Origin: a candidate division KSB1 bacterium
GTDB taxonomy: Bacteria; Zhuqueibacterota; Zhuqueibacteria; Residuimicrobiales; Krinioviventaceae
DNA length: 64,000 nt
Assembly (NCBI GenBank): GCA_034521575.1
Contig: JAXHMJ010000005.1
Location: 2,170,001 to 2,234,000, forward strand
Direction of reading: 5' to 3'
The notes below the pieces were generated by a model that saw only the letters and a program-made list of their open reading frames with translations, had not been told where the DNA came from and made no database searches. The position numbers were made by a program, and so were the translations under genes. Positions 32,872 to 41,581 of this stretch are shown one piece after another (the stretch's first letter is position 1; the number at the start of each line of letters is the position of its first letter).

Positions 32872-35433
32872 TTATTTCACCAGCATCATCTTGATATGTT
32901 TCACCTGTTCTCCGGCGCTGACGCGCGCAATATACACGCCGGATGCCGCTCGATAAGCATTCCAGATCACCTGATGCGCGCCGGCGGCTTGTCTTTCGTT
33001 GATCAGCGTTTTGATGCATTGTCCGCGGCTGTTGTACACGGCGATCTGCACGTGCTGATCCGACGGCAGCCGATAATGGATCTGCGTCACCGGATTGAAC
33101 GGATTCGGGTGATTCGGATAGACCGCAAATCCGGTCGGCGCTTGCACCGGTTGATCCTGCTCACCGGTATACATTTGTCCTGTCAGCTCACGGCCTTGAA
33201 CGCGTTTTTGTCCGGCATGGTTTGCCAGATAAATATTCACCCAGTCCGGCCGCTGCGGCAGTTTTTCGTCTTCCACCTGCTGCGCCCATTCCTGATCAGT
33301 ATAGCGTTTGAAATCCCTTGAAACCTGTTCATAATAGGACAAAAACGGTCCGCAGAACGCCATCGGCGTTCCGGTGTCCGATTGCGTTAGAATAACGCCC
33401 AGATTGACCCGGCCCACGCTCACATGCAGAACGTGTCCGACGGGATTTCCGGCCTGATCCGTGGGCTGGGTGTGCACATCCGCAATTACGTAATCCGGTT
33501 CGCCTGCCTTGAATGTGTCGTAATACAGATCCGCGTACCAGCCGGAGTACGGCGGACGACCGCTGCCGCCGTCCCGGAACAGCATGCGCTGCAGCCAGTC
33601 GCGTTCTTTTCCGGAAAATTCGCTGCCGTTGAGCTCTTTTTCCGCGAGTCCCTGGAGTCTGGAACAGATTTCTCCAAACTCGCCGTAAAACGTTAGCAGG
33701 CTGTCTTTGAATCCCGGGTTCCTGTCTGGAAACTCGATGGAATTGAAAAATCCCGCCGCGCGTTTTGCATAGTCTTCAAGATGTGCAAACATATCCGGGA
33801 CCGGTTCTACGAACGAATGCGGATACGAGCAGCCGGTCATGCCGGTATAGGATTGTTTGGCGTACAGCAGATTGTCATGCCGAAGCTGCGCCCAGGACGC
33901 CAGCTGGGTGTTCAGGGTTTTCTGCTGCCAGGCTGTGGACTGCATAAACAGCGGCACACCCTCGGGGGTATGCGACAGGTCGCGGATACCCTGCAGCCAG
34001 GCATTGTACAGGGACTGGATCCAGAATTCGTCCGGATAATAATCCACCAGATAGCGCAGCGCACTTAGCTGCGACGCATACTGATATCGCTGCAGCTCGT
34101 CCTGCAATAGCGGCGCGGCATTGTCATTGCCCAGCACAAACATCGCGTCCAGCGGATCGGGCAGCGGCCGCCAGACTTTTTTATTGTTGAATACAATGCG
34201 GTCAAATACCACATTGGCAAACACATAAGAATCAACAATAAACCGCTGTCCCAGCAGCCGGAATGATACCGATAACGTGCCGGGCTCGGGATCAAAGGGA
34301 TCCATCATGATCATGTTCGAAAGAATTTTCTGCTGTGCGGCGTCGGAAGATTCGAGTGTCCCCTGGAATGCTTCGAAATCCTGCAAATCAACCAGATCGC
34401 GCGCCGAAGCCATACCGGCATTTGACTGGATTCGGTGCAGTTCCGCCGGCGTCAGGTTGTCGCTTTCTCCGACCAGAAATCGGATCATGCGGTCGATTTT
34501 GTTCAGATTTTTCCGCTGACCGGCCTCATCCACCAGTTCATTGATCAAAACACCGGCCAGTCCCATACGCTGAATGGCTTTCGGACTCCAGGGCGCTTCC
34601 CAGGGATTTTCCGGCGGCGGGGTCAGCCAGAGTTCGATGCGGCCCAGCCACATCATGGCTTTGAAATAATTTTCAAGGGTGCGCACCCCGTCCATCGTAT
34701 AAATCTTTTGATTGTAATGGCCGCGTACAGTGAATTGACTGAAATCGAGATGCCGGGCGCGTTCGCTGAACAGCGGCATATCAACGGCTTTTTCATGGTC
34801 AATAGCCGTCATCACGGCGCGGAACACGCTGTCGGGTGCCAGGCGGGGTGATACCGATTCTCCGGCCAGCAGTGATCGCGCAACTGCAAGATAAAGATCA
34901 GCGTCCTGCAGCGGCAGATTGAGCACCGGTTCATCTGCATAGCGCTCCGCCAGAGTCGGCAGTTGTGCGTGCATGTCATTCAGCAGCTGAATGAGCCGCG
35001 GTTCCACAACATAAACCTCAAGCTCCATCAGAATGTTATCATAGGAACAATGCAGAGCGTGCAGCACCGCATCGCTGCTGATAAATACCGGCAGATCCTT
35101 GGCATAGACATCATGCAGGGCATGCCCCATGCTGTGGAATGACAATCGTTCGCTGACCACAAACCGGTTGCGCGTCAGCAGTTCGCGTTCGTCGGCAGTG
35201 AGCCCGTATTTATCCTGAATCGAATCCAGAAAAGAGTAGATGTTCAGATCTCCGGCCTGATCCATATCTGTATACCAGGACCGATCCGGCGCATACTCGG
35301 CAATGAGTTGCGACGCCGATTTATCCTGGTTTGATGCCAGATATGATTTGTATGTCTGCGGGTCGAAATGATTTTGGCCCCGGACCGCAAAGATGGGGCA
35401 AAGGACAGATAATAACACTAACAGAGTTTTCAT
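32872..35433 (-). CDS. secreted DUF3160 protein with C-terminal sorting domain
   Basis: The start at 35433 follows GGAGGT and gives a signal peptide (MKTLLVLLSVLCPIFAVRGQ). A DUF3160 region occupies most of the protein (ISSDAVLHALHCSYDNILME, LRYLVDYYPDEFWIQSLYNA, YDTFKAGEPDYVIADVHTQP). The last 85 residues are a FlgD-like or T9SS type A domain (YPNHPNPFNPVTQIHYRLPS, then ASGVYIARVSAGEQVKHIKM). The protein should therefore be exported across the outer membrane and left on the cell surface or released. DUF3160 has no fixed function. Its place after the heparinase gene makes a surface role in polysaccharide handling likely, but this is inference. Confidence 0.85.
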   Translation of the reverse strand: MKTLLVLLSVLCPIFAVRGQNHFDPQTYKSYLASNQDKSASQLIAEYAPDRSWYTDMDQAGDLNIYSFLDSIQDKYGLTADERELLTRNRFVVSERLSFHSMGHALHDVYAKDLPVFISSDAVLHALHCSYDNILMELEVYVVEPRLIQLLNDMHAQLPTLAERYADEPVLNLPLQDADLYLAVARSLLAGESVSPRLAPDSVFRAVMTAIDHEKAVDMPLFSERARHLDFSQFTVRGHYNQKIYTMDGVRTLENYFKAMMWLGRIELWLTPPPENPWEAPWSPKAIQRMGLAGVLINELVDEAGQRKNLNKIDRMIRFLVGESDNLTPAELHRIQSNAGMASARDLVDLQDFEAFQGTLESSDAAQQKILSNMIMMDPFDPEPGTLSVSFRLLGQRFIVDSYVFANVVFDRIVFNNKKVWRPLPDPLDAMFVLGNDNAAPLLQDELQRYQYASQLSALRYLVDYYPDEFWIQSLYNAWLQGIRDLSHTPEGVPLFMQSTAWQQKTLNTQLASWAQLRHDNLLYAKQSYTGMTGCSYPHSFVEPVPDMFAHLEDYAKRAAGFFNSIEFPDRNPGFKDSLLTFYGEFGEICSRLQGLAEKELNGSEFSGKERDWLQRMLFRDGGSGRPPYSGWYADLYYDTFKAGEPDYVIADVHTQPTDQAGNPVGHVLHVSVGRVNLGVILTQSDTGTPMAFCGPFLSYYEQVSRDFKRYTDQEWAQQVEDEKLPQRPDWVNIYLANHAGQKRVQGRELTGQMYTGEQDQPVQAPTGFAVYPNHPNPFNPVTQIHYRLPSDQHVQIAVYNSRGQCIKTLINERQAAGAHQVIWNAYRAASGVYIARVSAGEQVKHIKMMLVK

Positions 35434-35505
35434 CAACACACCTCCTGGATTTTGCTTACAAAATGCAAAAAACTGGCCATACTTTTTTTTACGAAAAAAA
35501 CAATA

Positions 35506-35534
35506 GGTTATGCCGTGAGTTTAACGGCATAACC
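35506..35534 (-). terminator. terminator after the heparinase-type lyase gene
   Basis: GGTTATGCCGT (35506-35516) pairs with ACGGCATAACC (35524-35534), an 11-bp stem with a 7-base loop. On the minus strand TATTGTTTTTTT follows. The position fits termination of the transcript from the GH9 side, leaving the DUF3160 gene to its own promoter. Confidence 0.75.
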
Positions 35535-35579
35535 TGAAAAAAATTTTATATCGAGTGAACATTTTTCGCAGTTGTGTGT

Positions 35580-37436
35580 TTACCAGGCGGACAGCGGCTG
35601 AATATCCGGTACGGGTTCCCTCCTCAGCATCATGAGAACGAGAAAACGGGAGGGAGTGCGGGAGTTGATCTCGCTTTCAAATCCGAGTATTCGGGTATCG
35701 GGATTGCGGGCGTCATAATCAGCGGGCGGCGGGTCCGATGGATAAACGATAAATTCCGCCTCCGCAGGCTGGATAATTTTTAAACGGACGCTGCGGCCGT
35801 TTTGTTCCAGCTGCGCCTCGGAACCCTTTGTGGTTACCGTTGCGCGGGTCAGCATGGACCAGCGTACCCGGGTGCTGTCTTCGAGTGCCGTCATTTCATC
35901 CTGAATCACGACGATCCGATTGTTCCATAATCCGATTCCGCGCCGCACCCGAGTTAGTTGATCGTTGTAAACCGACGATAGATCGAGGATGGTGTGAGGC
36001 ATGGGAGGCTCGGATGAAAATGCCGCAATCTCGGCAAAACCGTTAACCTGCTGCAGTTTGTCATTAACGGTCAGGGTGTTATGACTTTTGCTGTTCAGTC
36101 GAAAGATCTGCCAGCGTTCACTGTCCTGACTTTTATTCCACAGATCAATTCCCAGAGATTCCAAGCTATGATAGTTCTGGCTGCCCAGATCCGAGGCCCA
36201 GCGTTCACCGAGTGCATCGATCACAAAGGATCCGATATCCATGTGAGCGTGATTGGCGCCGGGCGAGCCGCCTTTGACTCCCACATACACCCCTTCCTCG
36301 GACCAATCACTGCGGTGCACTGTCACGGGTGTGTTGCCGTTGGCCATCCAGTGCAAATGTTTGGGAATCGGTATATTGTTCAGACGCGGAGACCAGATCA
36401 GCAGAAAGGGCAGCATCCGGTCCTGATCTGAAAGTTTGCTTAATTTATCGATTTCCTGATACAGCAGGCTGTGATCATTCAACTCCTGTGCAAACCAGAA
36501 CAGCGGCGCCGCTGCATCTCCTTTGAGCCCGCAGTCCGAATAGTTGAAATATAAACCGGTGGGGCCGGTGGATGCATGATAATAATAGCCGGTCTTTTCG
36601 AATCCTTCAGCGTCGGATAAATTAAAATCCGTTCCCAGAGCCGTCCGCAGGGCGTCGATCAGCAGGACATTAAAAGACGTGCCGTATTCCCAGTATCCCG
36701 GTCCTTCCGGATAGGCGCCGTCCGGGGCGTATTCGCGCATCGCTATGGGAACGTTTTCCACGGCTCGTTCGATAATGCGGGAGGACAGTTCGGGGGCATG
36801 TTCCAGGATCGCCAGGGCGCCCAAAACCAGTCCCCCATGACACACCTGATTCCAGTTGTTTGACGTTTTCACCCACCACCGGTCGCCCAGTCCCGGAACC
36901 AGTCCTTTATCAATAACGGCCTGCCGGATACGGGCGCGGCTGTCCGGGTTCAGGTCATGATACAACCAGTCATATCCCACGGCCAGCGCAGCGGTCATTT
37001 CCGCCACATCAAGAAAATGCAAAGGGTTCCAATCTTTGAATGCCGCTGCAGCCAGCATTTCCTGTTGTGCGCGTTTGAGATAACGCTTCTTCCCGGTCAT
37101 GCGATAGGCAAACGCCAAACGCGTGACCCGGTTCAAACAAGTACGCGATTGGCCCAAGAGCCGGCGTCCGGTCAATTGGTACCTGACCGGGTTTGTATCC
37201 AAAATTTTTTCAGCGCTGTTCAGCAGTGAATCATAGACCGGTGTTAACAGCGAATCCCGAAGCAGTTTCTGCTCAAGAGCCGCACGTTCATTCTCGTGAA
37301 AAAACAAACGCGGATGATCAGGTGCTTTATCGATGGAGAGCTTGATGGTTTCCATCGCTGTGGCAAATGTATGGTTTGCTGATATTATAATGAAAAAGAG
37401 TAAAAATAAAAGCGAGCCGTTTTTAACGGTTGTCAT
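35580..37436 (-). CDS. secreted heparinase II/III-family polysaccharide lyase
   Basis: The 618-residue protein has a signal peptide (LLFLLFFIIISANHTFA), an alpha/alpha toroid domain (residues 60-380) and a heparinase II/III beta-sandwich (about 390-600). Catalytic-type motifs of the family are seen: NNWNQVCHGGLVLGAL with the conserved Asn, YPEGPGYWEYGTSF with Tyr, and NHAHMDIGSFVIDALGERWA with the His. The family cleaves uronic-acid polysaccharides such as heparin, alginate or related polymers by beta-elimination and leaves unsaturated ends. Those products would suit the GH105 protein encoded nearby. The exact substrate cannot be told from sequence alone. Confidence 0.85.
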   Translation of the reverse strand: MTTVKNGSLLFLLFFIIISANHTFATAMETIKLSIDKAPDHPRLFFHENERAALEQKLLRDSLLTPVYDSLLNSAEKILDTNPVRYQLTGRRLLGQSRTCLNRVTRLAFAYRMTGKKRYLKRAQQEMLAAAAFKDWNPLHFLDVAEMTAALAVGYDWLYHDLNPDSRARIRQAVIDKGLVPGLGDRWWVKTSNNWNQVCHGGLVLGALAILEHAPELSSRIIERAVENVPIAMREYAPDGAYPEGPGYWEYGTSFNVLLIDALRTALGTDFNLSDAEGFEKTGYYYHASTGPTGLYFNYSDCGLKGDAAAPLFWFAQELNDHSLLYQEIDKLSKLSDQDRMLPFLLIWSPRLNNIPIPKHLHWMANGNTPVTVHRSDWSEEGVYVGVKGGSPGANHAHMDIGSFVIDALGERWASDLGSQNYHSLESLGIDLWNKSQDSERWQIFRLNSKSHNTLTVNDKLQQVNGFAEIAAFSSEPPMPHTILDLSSVYNDQLTRVRRGIGLWNNRIVVIQDEMTALEDSTRVRWSMLTRATVTTKGSEAQLEQNGRSVRLKIIQPAEAEFIVYPSDPPPADYDARNPDTRILGFESEINSRTPSRFLVLMMLRREPVPDIQPLSAW

Positions 37437-37462
37437 AAACCCACCTCTATGAAGGATTAAAA

Positions 37463-37490
37463 GACGGCAGCAGATTGTGCCGCTGCCGTC
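37463..37490 (-). terminator. hairpin between the GH9 and heparinase genes
   Basis: GACGGCAGC (37463-37471) pairs with GCTGCCGTC (37482-37490); on the minus strand TTTTAATCC follows. The short T-run suggests partial termination, which would lower expression of the lyase gene relative to the GH9 gene. Confidence 0.55.
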
Positions 37491-37502
37491 CGAATATAGA
37501 TA

Positions 37503-40059
37503 CTATTTGGATAAATATTTCTGTGCGCCCAGAACAAGAAACATGAAATGGGTTGAACCGCCGCCGACCACATATTCAGTCTGCTGCCACATAAAGGGCC
37601 AGTCTTTCATTTCCGGAAAATCGGGCCGGGTGAGATTGGTTCCGGAGACAACACCGCCCGGAATAAACGACCAGTCCGCGCGATTGACACCGTACGCCAC
37701 GGTTTGAGATCGGGTTCCGATATTGGACGCAAACGATGCTGTGTTTTCACCGGGATGACATCCGAGCACAAAATTCAACGCATTCAGCATCGGATCAATA
37801 GGAAACAGGTCCGGATGGTGTTTGTTGAGAAAATAATACGAAACACCAAATTCCTGAATTCCCCAGCCGGCGCCCCAGATGGCCGGATGATAGGGGACAC
37901 CAAACGGGTTCTCCCGGGCCTGGGCGTTGATTTCACTGCTGGCTTCCTCCAGGCTTTTTTCAATTTCCTGTTTAAACGCCGTGTCTTTAATAAACGGAAG
38001 CGCGCGCGCCACGTTCCAGCCCATGCGACTGATGCTTTGCTTGATTTCCGGCTTTAATTCGATAAATGCCTGTTTGTATTTTTCTTTGTTTGTGGTGATA
38101 ATAAGCTCCACCAGGGATGAAATTTTCGCATAATTCACCCACCGGCCTTCGCTGTCGCCGAACGCATCCCACAGATTCTCTGCGGTCTCCAGAGCTTCAT
38201 CCGCCAGTTTGTCATTATAACCGCGCAGCACTCGCGATGCGGCCGCCAGTCCGGTAATGCCATCCAGCTGCCGTCCCGGACCTTCATTCATGAATACCAT
38301 GCGGTCATCCAGTTCCGGGACGTGTTCCTCGATCATGTCATAATTGTCCTGGGGATTATAGTATTTGGAATAATCGGTCGATACTTTAAGAAACCACAGA
38401 CCGTTGTGATTTTTGGGCGCCGGACCCTCAAAGACTTTATTGTCCGTCATTGAACCGGCGTCTCCGAGCAAAACGTATTGACGCAGGTTGTTGCAAATAA
38501 TACCGCGGTACAGTTCATTGAACGCTCGATAACCGCCCAGAATGGCGGCCAGACCATGCTCGATCTGCTGCAAAGCATCCGGTTTGCCATCCGGATGATG
38601 GATTTCCACAATACGCCTGTCAACATCCACCAGGGTTTGGTCGTAATCAATAGCAAATTCTTCAACAGCCAGCGCCAGATTGAATACTGTACCCACCTGG
38701 GATTCAATACGCATGTCGTAATCGCCGGCGTCATGCCAGCCGCCTGCGTTCAGGCCTTCAACCGGCTGATACGCTTTATAGCCTTCGGGCAGCTCACCAT
38801 GCGTATAGCCGTCGAAATGGTTGATATTCGGTGGCGCCATGAGTGCGTCATCCAGGTGGCAGACGTCATGCCAGACCCGGTATTTTTCAAATACCTTCAT
38901 ATGACACATCTGCACGGGCAGAAAATACTCCAGAACCGGCTGCCACACACCCTGATCGTATACTGTTGCGTCGATTTGAAACGCTTCCGATATGACATCA
39001 CCGTACTGCACCACATACATACCGGGTTCTTTGACCTCGGAAAAATCGGCGATCAGGTAGTTGAATCGCAGAAACTCGCCCTTAAACGGTTGCGGCTCGA
39101 TGGTGGCTATCTGAGTGTAGCCGTTGTCCGGATCAATTCGTTTGATCACAGCGGATTGGTCTGCAGCCAGACGTTTGTCCAGTTCAATAACCGCGCGTTT
39201 TTCCTGATTCGGATGGTAACCCACCTGTGAGGTGTGCACCACAGGCCCGTAATGCCAGCTGTCCACAATATTCGGTGTGACGATCCATTCTATCGCTCCG
39301 GTGGTTGCGCCGGCCGGAATCTCGGAACGAACCACAAACCAGCCGTTGTTGTGTTTGATGCGCCCGTCCAATAGCTGCAAAGGACCGGATAAGCTTTTGA
39401 TTTTCATGCGCTGCAGTTCGTTTTCCGGCGCCACAGTCAGTTCACGGCCTTTTGCAATCGGAGTGGCGTTCAAACTCACCTTCGGCATCCTTGTGAGCCG
39501 GGGTATTGGCATAACGCGGAAACGCGCCGCTTTTTTCATCCAGATACCAGGTTTTTCCAAACAAATCTCCGGGAAACAGTTCAATATTGAACCCGACGCG
39601 ACGATCCCATTCCTCGGGAAGCGGTTCCTCGAGGTCAAGGCGTATCCGAATTCCGTCACGCAGCGACGTTACATGGATTTGATAGGTCATCATCCAATCC
39701 GGATAAACCATGGGATTAAAACCTGTTTTGTGACGGCTTGAATCAGGATATTGCAGAGATACGACGATTGTATTGTTCTCCCGGTCCACTTTTTGATCGA
39801 TCACCTTGGGCTGCGGCTGCCACTGCCCCGGCGTAGGTTGCAGCATGAGATTCCCGTTGGTAGTCGTGCGTTTGCCATGATGGATAAATTCGATACCACC
39901 CTGATGTCCTTCAGGATATTGGTTGGAGAATACCATGACGTCAAATGCCGGACTGTCAAAATATTCCTTGTCGTTGAGTTTCAATAGAGGGGTTTCAGCT
40001 GTCACCTGCAGCGTTAGAGCCAACAGGAACTCAATCATAAGGGCTATACGAAAATACAC
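37503..40059 (-). CDS. secreted GH9 glycoside hydrolase, copy 1, one frameshift
   Basis: The GTG at 40059 follows AGGAGAGA and gives a signal peptide (RIALMIEFLLALTLQVTA). The N-terminal part is a beta-sandwich seen in both paralogues of this window (LNDKEYFDSPAFDVMVFSNQ). The frame breaks near 39470 and continues as LNATPIAKGRELTVAPENEL into a CelD-type Ig-like domain (YGPVVHTSQVGYHPNQEKRA) and the GH9 alpha/alpha barrel. The nucleophile/base region is GGWHDAGDYDMRIESQ. The C-terminal active-site side is RADWSFIPGGVV with a conserved Glu in TEYVVGGGS. GH9 enzymes cleave beta-1,4 bonds in cellulose, mixed glucans or glucosamine polymers with inversion. It is a diverged paralogue of the gene at 41582-44197. 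Confidence 0.87.
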
Positions 40060-40090
40060 AAGTCTCTCCTTTTTTGATACGTGTCTGATT

Positions 40091-41530
40091 TTATTTCTGA
40101 TGTAAAAATGGAATGGACCCGGTTTCCAGCATATCCACGCACTGCGCCAGGGAACGATAGTTGTGGTAACATCCTTTCCAGGGGCCGGCCTTGGATGCGC
40201 GTTTGCTGCGCCTGGGATGGATATCCAGTGCAGAACGGTACCATCCGCCATATTTATGGTCAATTTGATAGGTTTTGGTAAAATTCCATAATTTATAAAA
40301 CATTTCTTTATAGTGTGGATTCTCGGGAAATAGAATTGACATCATCAAGAGCGCATTCAGACCTTCGGCCTGAACCCACCATTGTTTGTCAGGGTTGATA
40401 ATAGTGATCGTGCTGTCGCCTTTAAAGTAATAGCCTTCATAATAGATGCCGCTATTGTCGTCAAACCCGTGCTGTAACGAATGATCCACCAACCGGCGTG
40501 CAATATTCAGCGTCTTGTCCCAACTGGGACGGCCGAGCACCGCTTCGGCTTCCAAAAGCAGGAATGCGGTTTCCATATCGTGTCCAAAACTCACATGATC
40601 GTCCCAGGAATGTTCCATGATGAATTTGCGGCTTGAATCCTTGAACGACACGTGCTGCCAGTTTTCTGTAAAATACATATTTAAATATCCGGGCGAGGTG
40701 AACATGGTGTCCCGGACAATGGTAAATATTTCATTCAGGCGTTCGCGCACGCGCGCATCCGGCCATTGGGTGTAGAGCGCGGAAAAGGCTTCCATCAGAT
40801 GAATGGACGAGTTGTAATCTTTGTAGGTGGAAAATGCGCGTGATTCTTCAGGTGCGCCGCTAAGGTCAAACTGCTGTTTGTTGTTGAAAGAAACGCCACG
40901 TCGATCCGCGTAATTGAAATATCCTCCGTATTGCGCATCATGATAATGATGATCCAGCCAGTCAAATGCGGTTTTGGCCAGTTTTAGGGCTTCTTTTGAT
41001 CCGGTTAATTCATGATAAGCGGATAATGCGTAAATGGCAAATGCATGGCCATAGGCTGTTTTATGATCATCCGGGCCCGGTGGTTTGCGGACTGGTGTGG
41101 TTTGATAAAATCCGCCGTATTCGGAATCCCAGGCCTGATCTCTCAAAAATTGATAGCCGTGCCGGGCTGCTATTCTAAATTTTTTCTCATCCCGATAGCG
41201 CATTGCCGCTTTGGATGCTGCCCACACACCGCGGGTTTGAGTGACAATGACTTTGGGAAAGGGTGAGATCAGGTTCCACTTGTAATCGTATCGGGTGGAG
41301 AATCCGCCGTTGGTTGTGTCGATGACGCGTGGATACCAAGAGTCCAACAGGTTGTGTTGTAAGAGCTGCTGCATGTCTTTTAGAATAACCTCGTCATCAC
41401 GGATTATGTTACCCGAGTCAGACGCACAGGCAGCAAAGAGCATGATTATCATAATGCCGAAAAATACAGTTTTTGCCGTTTTGGACTTGATAGCAATTTC
41501 CCTTTTTGTAAACGTTTTATATCGAATCAT
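40091..41530 (-). CDS. AGE-family (cellobiose 2-epimerase-like) lipoprotein
   Basis: The fold is an alpha/alpha barrel of the N-acylglucosamine 2-epimerase superfamily. Conserved parts include the catalytic His region EHSWDDHVSFGHDMETAFLL, the substrate loop KQWWVQAEGLNALL and the C-terminal GPWKGCYHNYRSL, closest to cellobiose 2-epimerases and mannosylglucose-type enzymes. Unusually, the protein starts with a lipoprotein signal (FFGIMIIMLFAACAS), so it should sit in the periplasm or on the surface, whereas family members are normally cytosolic. The listed start at 41530 leaves a long basic leader; a later start may be used. It lies between two GH9 genes and probably acts on a disaccharide they release. 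Confidence 0.8.
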   Translation of the reverse strand: MIRYKTFTKREIAIKSKTAKTVFFGIMIIMLFAACASDSGNIIRDDEVILKDMQQLLQHNLLDSWYPRVIDTTNGGFSTRYDYKWNLISPFPKVIVTQTRGVWAASKAAMRYRDEKKFRIAARHGYQFLRDQAWDSEYGGFYQTTPVRKPPGPDDHKTAYGHAFAIYALSAYHELTGSKEALKLAKTAFDWLDHHYHDAQYGGYFNYADRRGVSFNNKQQFDLSGAPEESRAFSTYKDYNSSIHLMEAFSALYTQWPDARVRERLNEIFTIVRDTMFTSPGYLNMYFTENWQHVSFKDSSRKFIMEHSWDDHVSFGHDMETAFLLLEAEAVLGRPSWDKTLNIARRLVDHSLQHGFDDNSGIYYEGYYFKGDSTITIINPDKQWWVQAEGLNALLMMSILFPENPHYKEMFYKLWNFTKTYQIDHKYGGWYRSALDIHPRRSKRASKAGPWKGCYHNYRSLAQCVDMLETGSIPFLHQK

Positions 41531-41548
41531 AATGCTGCATAGATTGCA

Positions 41549-41577
41549 AAACCGGCGTTCCGTCGGAACGCCGGTTT
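41549..41577 (-). terminator. strong hairpin between GH9 copy 2 and the epimerase gene
   Basis: AAACCGGCGTTCC (41549-41561) pairs perfectly with GGAACGCCGGTTT (41565-41577) across 3 bases; on the minus strand TTTTGC follows. This is a terminator or a stabilising hairpin that would make GH9 copy 2 the most abundant message of the operon. Confidence 0.65.
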
Positions 41578-41581
41578 GGTG

